Source: Bombyx mori
Lineage: Eukaryota > Arthropoda > Insecta > Lepidoptera > Bombycidae
Length of the DNA stretch: 64,000 bases
Direction of reading: 5' to 3'
Assembly (NCBI RefSeq): GCF_030269925.1
Contig: NC_085117.1
Location: forward strand, 434,001-498,000
The notes below the pieces were generated by a model. The model searched no databases and was not told the origin of the DNA. It saw only the letters and a list, made by a program, of their open reading frames with translations. The position numbers were made by a program, and so were the translations under genes. Positions within the stretch are counted from its first letter, which is position 1, and the number at the start of each line of letters is the position of its first letter. This document shows positions 55,212 to 64,000 of this stretch, piece after piece.

Positions 55212-58200
55212 ATGCGTCTAATTCATTTTCTTGTTCTCCTAACGATCCATTTGGCCGTCGCGAAGAACAACAATGTTAAGACGCTGACGGAGAGCCTGGG
55301 ACGGGAGATAATTGAAATCGACAACCCAATAAAAGGTATGTAAGAGGTAAGACTTTAGCTGGGATGAAAGAAGATTTAGCCCGTGGGACCTCGAATGGAG
55401 GCACAGATGAGTACCAGGAGCATGGGGGTTCTCCGAACAGGTAGACCGATGACTTAGTGCGCACGGCGAGAAGTCGTTGGATGCGGAAGGCGGAGGACCG
55501 CATTCTGTGGAAGGCATTGGGTAAGGCCTTTGTCCAGCAGTGGGCAGATAAAGGCTGGTGATGATGATGATGACCGGCTTCAGACTTTAACTTAGGCTTC
55601 GGACCGCGTCTCACACCAATGCGTCATCAAGGTTTGCTTTTATTGTCCTTTTTGTACTGGCTCCTAGTCTCATATAACACTATAATTTCACACAACACGT
55701 GCAGCAAGAACTACTTCACAAATGTTCACGATTTACTTCCAACGGTGAAGGAATAACATCGTATAACAAAAAACAAAGCCGATAATTTGCGTAATTACTG
55801 GTGGTAAGACGTCTTGTGAGTCCGCACGGGTAGGTACCACCGCCCTGCCTATTTCCGCCGTGAAGCAGTTATGCGTTTCGGTTCGAAGAGCAGGACAGCC
55901 GTTGTACTATTAAAACTGAGACCTTACAACTCATGTCTCAAGGTGGGTGGCATCATTTACGTTATAGATGTCTGTGGGCTCCGGTAACCACTTAAAACTA
56001 TAAAACAATCAAAAAGTCAATGTAAATGAAGTTCTATGAGAGGAGACGCCTTAAAAATACGAGCAACCTCTGTTTATTTCGGTCCTTCCTTTAACAATCA
56101 GCATCTCATAGCGTCCATAGTGCTTACAGCAGCAGCCATCAGCCATTTTCCCTTTTTCTTCCAACTCGCGATTCTGATGCAATATGCATCTACATAAAGA
56201 AATAACCTCTGAACTATGAGGTCTCATTTGAGGGCGCTAGGGCAGATGCTAGCAAGTTCTTTCCAGCAGAGCCTCTGAGCTCACCCACTCATTCAGCTGA
56301 AGCAGAAGACGCAGAGTCACCATACCAATCAAAAGAATTTCGAAAGCATTCCATGCTAAAACTATTCCTTGACAGAACTACCTCCGGGCCTCGAAGAGGA
56401 GCCGTCGGCTGAGAATGACGAAGACGGAACCAGCGCCACTCTGCGTCCAGGAACGAAGGGGGGAACCAATAAATCCTCCACGGTTCGTCATTTTGAACTT
56501 AGTGCTATGAGTCTGTTCAAGACGATATTTCCCGAGCGCTACGACATGTTCAAACGAGGCCTATAGAAAATACTTGACGGTATGCAGCGGCTTGGCTCTG
56601 CCTCTGGCATTGCTGACGTCCATGGGCGGCGATAGCCAACCACCCACTCGTCCAACTATCTAAACAATACAAAAACCGCTAAGGATTTCGTAGACATCCA
56701 AATCAAACCTGCAAAATTATAATTTGCGTAATTACTGGCGGTAGGACGTGTTGTGAGTCCGCACGGGTAGATACCATCACCCTGCCTATGTCTGCCGTGA
56801 AGCAGTAATGCGTTTCGGTTTGAAGGGCAGTGCAGCCGTTTAACAATACTGAGACGTTAGAACTTATATATCTCAAGGTGGATGGCGGCATTTACGTTAT
56901 AGATGTCTACGTATAGTTGCTCCGGCAATTAATATAATTAACATCAGACGAGTCATGAGCTCGTCCATCCAACAACGCAAAAAATATATCAAAACGTGAA
57001 TACGCCATTCAGTATAGGACTTCGAATCAAAATCTGACGATATAACCAGTCCCACCAAACTAATTCGTGAGGAATCTCGGAGACCAGCACCACGACGTCA
57101 GTAGGTAAACCTGATTGAGCACTTTACAGACTGCAACGGCTAAAGCTATGAGCAGAGCGGAAACGACAAACTCATCTGTCGACGACGAGGCCAAAATCGA
57201 GAGGGAACTAGCTGAGATGTACAAAGATAATTCGGGTGAGCCTTGTGGAAACTAAAAACGCGCCCAATACTAAAACACACTAAAACAAAATACCTACCAT
57301 ATTTTGTTTTTATCCTATCTATTTTTTACTGGTGGTAGGAACTCCTGTGAGTCCGCGCGGGTAGATACCATCATCCGGCCTATTTCTGCCGTGATGCAGT
57401 AATGCATTTCGGTTTGAAGGGTGGGGCAGCCGTTGTAACTATACTGAGATCTAAGAACTTATATCCCAAGGTGGGTGGCGGAACTTACGTTGTAGATGTC
57501 TATGGGCTCCGGCAACCACTTAACACCAGATGGGATGTGAGCTCGTCCACCCAACTAAGCAAAATAAAAAATCTATTTCTGGTAACTTCGATGGATTACG
57601 CTAGCTTCACCGAAGGTAAGCTCACCAGGGGGCTCATCCTTGGAGAGTTTGCTAACACTGGCCCTAATAAGAGCCGCGCTTCGCAGAATCTACCGCTAGA
57701 TCGGAAACGCGACCCACTGAGAAGATCCGACGGAGAAACTCAGTGGGCTGTGTCTATGGGTTAATTCGCTCGTCGAGCCCTGGTGTTGTGTGATGGTGAC
57801 TGGTGCTTGTGGTACCTAAAACACCGTTAATGGATACGAACAATGCCACATCAAAGTCAAATCAAAGTATTATACACAACACGGCCTGATGTGTTACTCT
57901 TTGTTATTAGATATCATAAGCTATGCCAGAACAGATAGCTATACAGAAGTATGAGCAATATAACATAGTAGTGTTACGCGCTGGGTTTCGGGATAAATAA
58001 AAAATCATCCGAATTACGAATTAAAACTGTATTCAACACTTAGAACACTTAAAACACTTTAAAATTCTCAATTCGCTTCTTCCGCTTCGCTTCAGGTGAT
58101 CCGTTCGCTGTTTCGCTTCGAGTAGTTCCGATTACTGACTGACTGCGCGCCATCTCTGCAACCTTTTATAGCCGATACCACATCCCTAGAATTATCGAGA

Positions 58201-60738
58201 ATATTCCACACAAGTCGAATATTGGGTGTTTCCGCTATCTGACAATAGATGGCATTGTATCTCTCGAGCGTTCTAGATGCTAATAGATCCTTGGATATTC
58301 GTTCGACTATTCGGCGATAGATGGCGTCACTCTTACCGGCGTAACATTAGTATGGCATTCAAAAAGCTAATCCCTTAATGTCGGTATTTATTTATTTATT
58401 TAGACACACCAACAGCAATACACACAAAACATTCAAGCTTAAAATTAACATGCATAAAATTAAGTACTTGTATGTGTAAGCCAGTTACAGGCATGTACAG
58501 CAATCTCTTATAACGCACTATGACATGTTACAGCAATTTTATATATATCTAGTAGACTCTGAGAGAGACCAATCCGAATTATAACGAGAATGAATCTATT
58601 TGCAAAAGACCTTAAAGACTAAAACATACTTTAACAAACAAAAGAAAGCAAAGTTAGGCAATCCAGGCGCCTTAGTTAGTAACAGAAATCTATATATTAA
58701 TACGCGAAGCAAAAACTTTGTATCCCTTTTTACGAAAATTGCGCGGACGGACGAGTATGAAATTTTCCACACTTACAGAGAATATAGAGAAGAAGTGCAC
58801 AATGCTAATATTTTTTTAAAATAATGCATAAAAGATACATTAAATCAATAAAGAAAACGTTACACACACTACATACCATGTATTTGACGCACACACGCAT
58901 GCATACTATTTATTTATTTTCAAACTTTTGTTCTTGACGTCTGTTGTCAAATTGAGAATAGATTAAATATTGTTTGTCTTTATTAATAATCTTTTATAGT
59001 GTAGCCTTGGCGAAATTTGTGATTATAGAAGTATAAAATACAATCATAATAGTGTACAAACTCATTATACAATTCCAATTAATTATAGTCGAATTTCGAC
59101 TACTGGAGGACCTCTAGTCAATTTAATTACTTCAGTGCGCCGCGTAGGGCACCGGTGAACTACATGACCGTGAAAGGGTTAACTAAAACCGTTATATTTT
59201 ATTAGATTACCAAACAGATCGCTCGGAAGCGGATAGTAGCTCCACGACTGTACACAAGGAGGAGGGTAATCTGATCGCCAGGAGCAGAGCGTCGGGGTCA
59301 GTATATGTAATTGAGTAAATAAAATGTAACACATGCTATTTTTAACCGACTTCAAAAAAGAAGGAGGCTCTCAATTCGACTGTATGTTTTTTTTCTTATG
59401 TTAGTTACCTCATAACTTTTGACTGAGTGAATCGATTTTGATGATTCTTTTTTTATTACAAAAGCTGACGCTTCCCGTGTGGTCCCATTTCAATGTAGTC
59501 CAGTTCTGATAATTGTATCCATGAGAAAACTATATAAGTCTTAAATTCGCATTAAGTACGTGCGCGACAAATAGATGAATAACTCAATAACTCAATATCA
59601 CGCCAACCGATTTCGGTGATTATTGTTTTTAGTGTAATATTCATTTGTTTTGAAATATCTTTTTTTTCTATTTGAAGTCGGTTTTTGTTAAAGCATGTGT
59701 ATTTACAATTATTTATTGACGTGATACCGTCTTAAAAATTAACAAACATCGGTTGCACGCACGAAAAAGTGTCACGTTCCGCCTGAGTCTGAGCGTGCGA
59801 ACGAGAGCGCGGAACGAGCGATAGAGAGGCACGATCGGCCCGAGATTGTGACTCATTTATTTCTCTCCTCGCGTGACGTCAGAGCAAACCGACATTACAG
59901 ACAACCAATATTTCTCATAGCCTATAAAGTAGACAAGCGAAGATCTCGCCTCTCGTATTAAGACCATGGACATCAGAATGGCCCAAGTTTTATGCTCCAC
60001 ATCTTATTTCTCAAATTAATTAAGTAAATTATAATTATCGTAGATTTCAATTCTTCTAACAGGATTTCGTTTATCCTGTAAAATATTCTAAAACCTGAAC
60101 TGAGAAGTAGTTAGAAAAATTCGGTTACCGCCAGCAGGAATCGAACTCCGGTACAGACGCTCACTTACCAACACGTGGGCTGGATGCTCGTCTGCCAACA
60201 AAATAATAATAAAAATAACTAATTTTGGGTGTCATACGCCCGACACAAGTGCTAACTTAAACTAATCTAAGTTGAATTGTTTAATATTGAAACTGTTTAA
60301 CTTGAGACAAAGCTTAGGATAATACTTAAATTTTATGTACGTTAATATGATAATGTAAGGAAAATTGTAAGATAAATTGGAAAAGATATATAAATAGTTA
60401 GGAGTCACATACCTTCTCACTACCGCTGCCGTGTGCGTGAGAGAAAGAGACGCCAGACAGACTGGCGCCGTAACGCGTCACGTAACGAAGCGGTTTACCC
60501 TCCTATAAGAAGACATCACTTCAAAAACCAATTGGGTGTTCCAAAAAAGAATTATTTCTTTTTCAGCTTCAAGTTTCAACCAAATTTGAACAGTCGAGAG
60601 GAAATCGAAAGGTTCCGGACCTCAGTCGATGACATTAGCTGTGATAAAGTCACACAGAGATTGGGATTGGTAAAACCTTACTATGACATTCGCCTCGAAA
60701 AGCTTAACTATAAAAAAATCAAACAAACAATTGAATGA
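55212..60738 (+). CDS. Unrecognised secreted protein, five exons, about 199 residues
   Basis: Exons 55212-55335, 56376-56482, 57130-57235, 59206-59296 and 60567-60738. The start ATG (acgaaATG) opens a textbook signal peptide, MRLIHFLVLLTIHLAVA, with cleavage likely before KNNNVK. The mature part is hydrophilic: an acidic LPPGLEEEPSAENDEDG section, a Ser/Thr-rich section with KIERELAEMYKDNS, SEADSSSTTVHKEEG, and a more compact C-terminus (SREEIERFRTSVDDI, VKPYYDIRLEKLNYKK) with one Cys. Phases 1, 0, 1, 2 match at all junctions; exon 3 is open in only one frame, the one predicted. Two junctions are weaker: the donor of exon 2 (gttcgt) lies where LINE-A-like sequence begins, and exon 4 could end at 59300 (gtatat), giving a shorter tail. 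I know no family for it. Confidence 0.68.
55345..55575 (+). mobile_element. LINE RT C-terminus (QQW type)
   Basis: A frame reads TDDLVRTARSRWMRKAEDR, then LWKALGKAFVQQWADKG. Ten bases after the exon 1 donor of the secreted-protein gene. Confidence 0.75.
55706..55995 (+). mobile_element. Bm1 SINE, headless
   Basis: cttcacaaatgttcacgat to ggtaaccacttaaaac; end truncated. Confidence 0.87.
56483..56682 (+). mobile_element. LINE-A 3' end
   Basis: cccgagcgctacgacatgtt, gcagcggcttggctctgcct; starts at the donor of exon 2 of the secreted-protein gene. Upstream tccacggttcgtcatttt may also be LINE-derived. Confidence 0.75.
56698..56988 (+). mobile_element. Bm1 SINE, headless
   Basis: caaatcaaacctgcaaaatt to catccaacaacgcaaaaaat, with a 15-base insertion near 56918. 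Confidence 0.85.
57328..57573 (+). mobile_element. Bm1 SINE, body
   Basis: tactggtggtaggaactcct to ctaagcaaaataaaaaat. Confidence 0.9.
57595..57835 (-). mobile_element. LINE-B fragment
   Basis: taagctcaccagggggctc, tctaccgctagatcggaaac and actcagtgggctgtgtctat. Confidence 0.7.
57972..58346 (-). mobile_element. Solo LTR of an LTR retrotransposon
   Basis: 375 bases bounded by tgttacgc and gcgtaaca. On the minus strand a TATAAAAGG (58170-58162) stands about 25 bases before a cagtcagtcagt initiator, and an A/T-rich part with tttatttatcccg follows, as in insect LTRs. No internal region adjoins. Confidence 0.75.
58543..59178 (-). mobile_element. TTAA-flanked MITE, copy 3, interrupted
   Basis: The interior (actctgagagagaccaatcc to gccttagttag) and the right end (acttcagtgcgccgcgtag to gtgaaaggg, then TTAA 59179-59182) are separated by a 430-bp repeat at 58695-59121. 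It lies in intron 3 of the secreted-protein gene. Confidence 0.75.
58695..59121 (+). repeat. Unnamed repeat K, copy 2, inside a MITE
   Basis: tatattaatacgcgaagcaa to ggaggacctctagt. It interrupts the TTAA MITE at 58543-59178, so it arrived later. Confidence 0.7.
59380..59570 (-). repeat. Unnamed repeat J, copy 2
   Basis: Inverse of 49370-49525 (gaatcgattttgatgattc, gcttcccgtgtggtcccatt, tatccatgagaaaactata). Confidence 0.65.
60245..60510 (+). repeat. Unnamed repeat E, copy 4 of 4
   Basis: Plus orientation; ends just before the last exon of the secreted-protein gene, 50 bases upstream of its acceptor. Confidence 0.75.
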
Positions 60739-60817
60739 ATCGTTAAGTTTTTGGTTGATTCAGTGAAATTAACGAAATAATATTGTATTTCTTCGTGGCT
60801 TTAGGGAGCTCTGGGCT

Positions 60818-61202
60818 GCCGGTAGGGTAGGCAGCGGCTTGGCTCTGCCCCTGGCATTGCTGAAGTCCATGGACGACGGTAACCACTCACCACTTTTTAC
60901 TGGTGGTAGGACCTCTTGTGAGTCCGCGCGGGTGGGTACCACCACCTTGCCTATTTCTGCTGTGAAGCAGTAATGCGTTTCAGTTTGAAGGGTGGGGCAG
61001 CCGTCGTTACTATACTTGAGACCTTAGAACTTGTATCTCAAAGGTGGGTGGCGCATTTACGTTGTGGATGTCTATGGGCTCCAGTAACCACTTAACATCA
61101 GGTGGGCTGTGAGCTCGTCCACACATCTAAGCAATAAAAAATAATAAAAAAAAACCATCGGGTGGGCCGTATGCTCGTCTGCCTACACGGGCAATAAAAA
61201 CC
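60818..61202 (+). mobile_element. LINE-A tail split by a Bm1
   Basis: gggtaggcagcggcttggct to ccactcacca, then Bm1, then atcgggtgggccgtatgctc to gggcaataaaaa. Removing the Bm1 restores a normal tail. Confidence 0.85.
60897..61155 (+). mobile_element. Bm1 SINE, body, inserted in LINE-A
   Basis: ttttactggtggtaggacct to aagcaataaaaaataat plus A-run. Confidence 0.92.
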
Positions 61203-61601
61203 GTTCATGAATTATCATCAAACGTCAAAAGCAACTGTCAACTGTCATAACGTCAAAATTGACATTGATAGACGATGCTTAAAAAAAAACATGTGTGAAA
61301 TTCACACGTGGTAGAAGTGAAACTTTAAAAAATTAAAATACAACTAGTATATGTAAAATTTTGTCATTAGTAAATAATTGTAAATCATCTTTTATAGAGT
61401 GAGGTAGCGCTCTCTGCGAATTGCTATTTTAAATTCACGAATAATCCTAAATTAAAATTCACCACAAGAGGTTTCATACACACGTCAGTATAAAAAAATC
61501 TCATAGATGGCGCTGTATTAAAAAAACACTACGGACTTATTTTTTCGTTTCATCGAGTTTGAAGTAACAACGATTCTAAAGAAGTTTCACTTCAAAAACT
61601 A

Positions 61602-61915
61602 TGGAGGGTAAGAATAAACAGTGAGCAGCACCATCTCAGTGTATTAAAAAACGTCCGCTGAGAGGGAACCAATTAAGATGGCGCCACAGTAGCAAGTGGA
61701 AGGATTTTAAAAACGGGGCCATTAAATTAGCACACTTCACTTCAACCCGACACACTTCGCTCTGTTTAAAGCTGCTATATTCACATCATTCCCACTTCCT
61801 ACACTAGCGCTATTTCGGTGAGTCTTCCGACAACAACTTGCTGCTCACAGGCGAACTTTAACTTGTCCCCTATACAAGATGGCGCTCCTTGCTTCTTTTA
61901 CTACTCTACCCTCCA
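61602..61915 (+). mobile_element. TA-flanked MITE, copy 4 of 4
   Basis: tggagggtaagaat to actctaccctcca, TA on each side. Best-preserved full copy, 314 bases. Confidence 0.88.
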
Positions 61916-62077
61916 TATTTTAAGCGACTGCAGAGATTCTCAATTCTATTTTTGTGGCAATACGCTATTAAGATTCAAAATTTGACGACGCACAAAGACA
62001 AACTTAAGTTAGAAAGTTGTTTACTTGCTCACGTGTTATATAGTGTAATAATAAATAATCAATTAATTCGCTTTTAT

Positions 62078-62313
62078 TACTGGTGGTACTCTTGCGAGTC
62101 CGCGCGGGTGGGTACCACCACCCTGCCTATTTCTGCCGTGAAGCAGTAATGCGTTTCGGTTTGAAGGGTGGGGCAGCCGTTGTAACTATACTTGAGACCT
62201 TAGAACTTATATCTCAAGGCGGATGGTGCATTTACGTTGTGGATGTCTATGGGCTCCAGTAACCACTTAACACCAGGTGGGCTGTGAGCTCGTCCACCCA
62301 TCTAAGCAATAAG
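62078..62313 (+). mobile_element. Bm1 SINE, body
   Basis: ttactggtggtactcttgcg to aagcaataagaaaaag; close to consensus. Confidence 0.92.
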
Positions 62314-62349
62314 AAAAAGAAATAGTTTGGTATCTTCGTTTGTTTTTAA

Positions 62350-63357
62350 CACGTTCGCTGCGGCAAGTAAAATCTTAAACCTTTGTCTGGTGCGGCGGCG
62401 GGCCAAATTATGCCCCCAATGATTTTTCCGCCAGTGCGTGGTAGGTCTTTTTCGACACGTCAGCACAAGGTTAGATTAAATTGCTATAACTTTGCGAAAA
62501 CATAATGTAGGTGAACAGTTTTTGGACTGTTGGAAAAACCTTGAACCCAACTTCTTTAGATTTGATTCGCCCCGGGATCTGCCGAACACAAAATGAGAAA
62601 TAAACCAGGGAAAGTGGCGGGTCGATATCGACCAGAACCGCACTAGAAAGTATTTTTAGTAGTGATGGGAAAGACAAAAATAAGGGGATATCGAAAATAA
62701 AACAGAATTAAAGTAAAGAAATAAAAATTGTTTATTTAATTATTTATTAATGGCTGTCTTTAAAACATTTCGCACAAAGATTTTGCTTGCACATTCTGCA
62801 GTATGTTTAAATTTTTTTTACTTTCCTTTTCACCTCGGAACTCTTCATGGTTTTTCGCAGTTTTTCATTTTCTTGAAGGAAAATATCTTCTAACTGCTGT
62901 CACTATCACTATCTGCACCGCAAATTAATTTATTTTCCAAAATATTTATCTTTCTTTTGTTGCCTGACATCGTGCCTTTAATTTTAAGGAATAAAAAAAA
63001 CGTGACGTACGTCAGTTCCGATAGCTTGCCCAACACTAACTGGCGAGGCGGGCGCTCTGTGCGGTATCGGGCCGCCAACAGCCTGTTGGGACGGCGGGCC
63101 ACAATAGGCCTCCTCCCGCACCGAGTTGATATTTTTTACCGTCAGTGCGTGATAGGCCGATAAAGGCCTGCCGTGATGTTTTTATAGGGAACACCTATAC
63201 TTTTGACCACAATCTCAAATATATATTTGTCTTTGTCGTACCTTTACAAACACCTGAGATAATCGTTCCGCACCAGCGGGAGGGACATAGTTTTCTTCGT
63301 CCGCACCAGGTGAAATTCCGCGGCAGGCTGATTTGGGCCTGTTCCGCAGTGAACGTG
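62350..63357 (-). mobile_element. piggyBac-like element, internally deleted
   Basis: TTAA stands on both sides (62346-62349, 63358-63361). Ends are cacgttcgctgcgg and its near complement (one mismatch in 14). On the minus strand a frame begins MSGNKRKINILENK with an acidic CGADSDSDSS stretch (about 62896-62975). A second short frame ends with a C-x2-C-x4-C-x2-C-F motif and H then stop (62755-62815), the Cys-rich C-terminus of piggyBac transposases. The catalytic middle with its Asp triad is absent. Confidence 0.8.
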
Positions 63358-63361
63358 TTAA

Positions 63362-64000
63362 CCGCTCAACTGGAACATTCGGTGGCGCGACAATTGCTGA
63401 TAACGATACAACAGCTTTATAGCTAAGACTAGGTGATGATCGTTCCGTCATAGCTGACCTCCTGATCCTTCACCAGACCGAGCCTCCAGTAGCGGACACC
63501 TCGTCGGGACAGAAAATGGCGGATCTGATCTCAAAACATATCTTCATAATATATCTGTTGTTGCTCAAATAAATTCCTTGGTGTATTTTAACCTGTTTCT
63601 TTTGTACCGGGGGTAGGATCTTCGCACGCGATCCGCTCGCTGGGGGGAGAGAGGTTTATTGCTATCTTATCGCGTTTGACGGAGATGTATACGCCATCAA
63701 AACTATCAACGGTAAGACGTATACTATTAGACATAAAACCCCTAGATATATAGATCAAGATGAAGGCTGGTCAAGTCCTGTCACGTCAGCTTCCTTCAAG
63801 TTCTTCAGGTCGATCTATTCTTCGTTCGTCGAGTAGCATTAAGGTTCGCAATTCAGCAGTGAACCGACCTATACTTTCCTGAGATGGTCGTGGAAGGCGA
63901 CTAAGTGATTTTTCGTGGTTACCGTATTAAAATACCAATGATATCATTCCCAAGGTGGGTTCAGTCGTCAAAATCAGGCGGCAAATTGTAGCACTCCTTC
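63362..64000. other. Window end without a recognised gene
   Basis: caactggaacattcggtgg recurs near 23540. The segment tggcggatctgatctcaaaa to accgggggtaggatcttcg could be retroelement sequence. No supported coding frame. Confidence 0.35.

Noticed and set aside
1..64000. CRISPR arrays, bacterial operons, riboswitches
   Set aside because: Introns, SINEs and moth repeats show eukaryotic DNA. The only regular array is the 55-bp tandem repeat without spacers.

Overview
The window looks like nuclear DNA of the silkworm Bombyx mori or a very close relative. The evidence is about 34 full or partial copies of the tRNA-derived SINE Bm1, together with 3' ends of several non-LTR retrotransposons, TTAA- and TA-flanked DNA-transposon derivatives, and intron-rich genes. 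Single-exon ORFs are mostly meaningless here. I rebuilt genes by joining exons with GT/AG borders and requiring matching reading phase at every junction. All assignments come from reading the sequence; no database search was run.

Layout. (1) 548-6719, plus strand: the C-terminal ~705 residues, in six exons, of a lysosomal alpha-mannosidase (GH38). The catalytic N-terminal exons lie before the window. A ~165-residue basic-then-acidic linker sits where the human enzyme has a short one, and a TTAA-flanked MITE begins 9 bp after the stop codon. (2) 8022-14697, minus: a complete seven-exon copper chaperone for superoxide dismutase (CCS), with a metal-motif-less domain I and an unusual Cys/Gly-rich C-terminal tail. 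(3) 16397-52304, minus: a 36-kb, sixteen-exon gene for a ~2,130-residue PDZ protein, probably related to the Zasp (Alp/Enigma) muscle Z-disc family. It has one 3.6-kb exon of highly charged low-complexity sequence and short conserved C-terminal exons separated by a 10-kb intron. (4) 55212-60738, plus: a five-exon gene for a ~199-residue protein with a clear signal peptide that I do not recognise. (5) 61.2-64 kb: no gene seen; a TA-flanked MITE, a Bm1 copy and a 1-kb piggyBac-like element with remnants of both transposase ends.

Mobile elements fill the introns and gaps: Bm1 on both strands, a LINE with a jockey/CR1-like RT C-terminus (called LINE-A here), a second LINE tail family (LINE-B), RTE-like RT fragments, a retroposed LINE 3' end with a 13-bp target-site duplication, a solo LTR, four copies of a TA-flanked MITE, a foldback element bounded by TTAA, a small palindromic MITE, and several unnamed repeats. 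Nested insertions allow relative dating. Several elements touch gene structure directly: a SINE six bases after a mannosidase splice donor, a MITE forming the start of its 3' UTR, and a LINE reading frame continuous with CCS exon 4.

The genes do not form a functional unit; each is a separate eukaryotic transcription unit. CCS and the PDZ gene are arranged in tandem on the minus strand, with about 1.7 kb between the PDZ gene's stop codon and the CCS start. The PDZ gene and the secreted-protein gene are divergent, about 2.9 kb apart.
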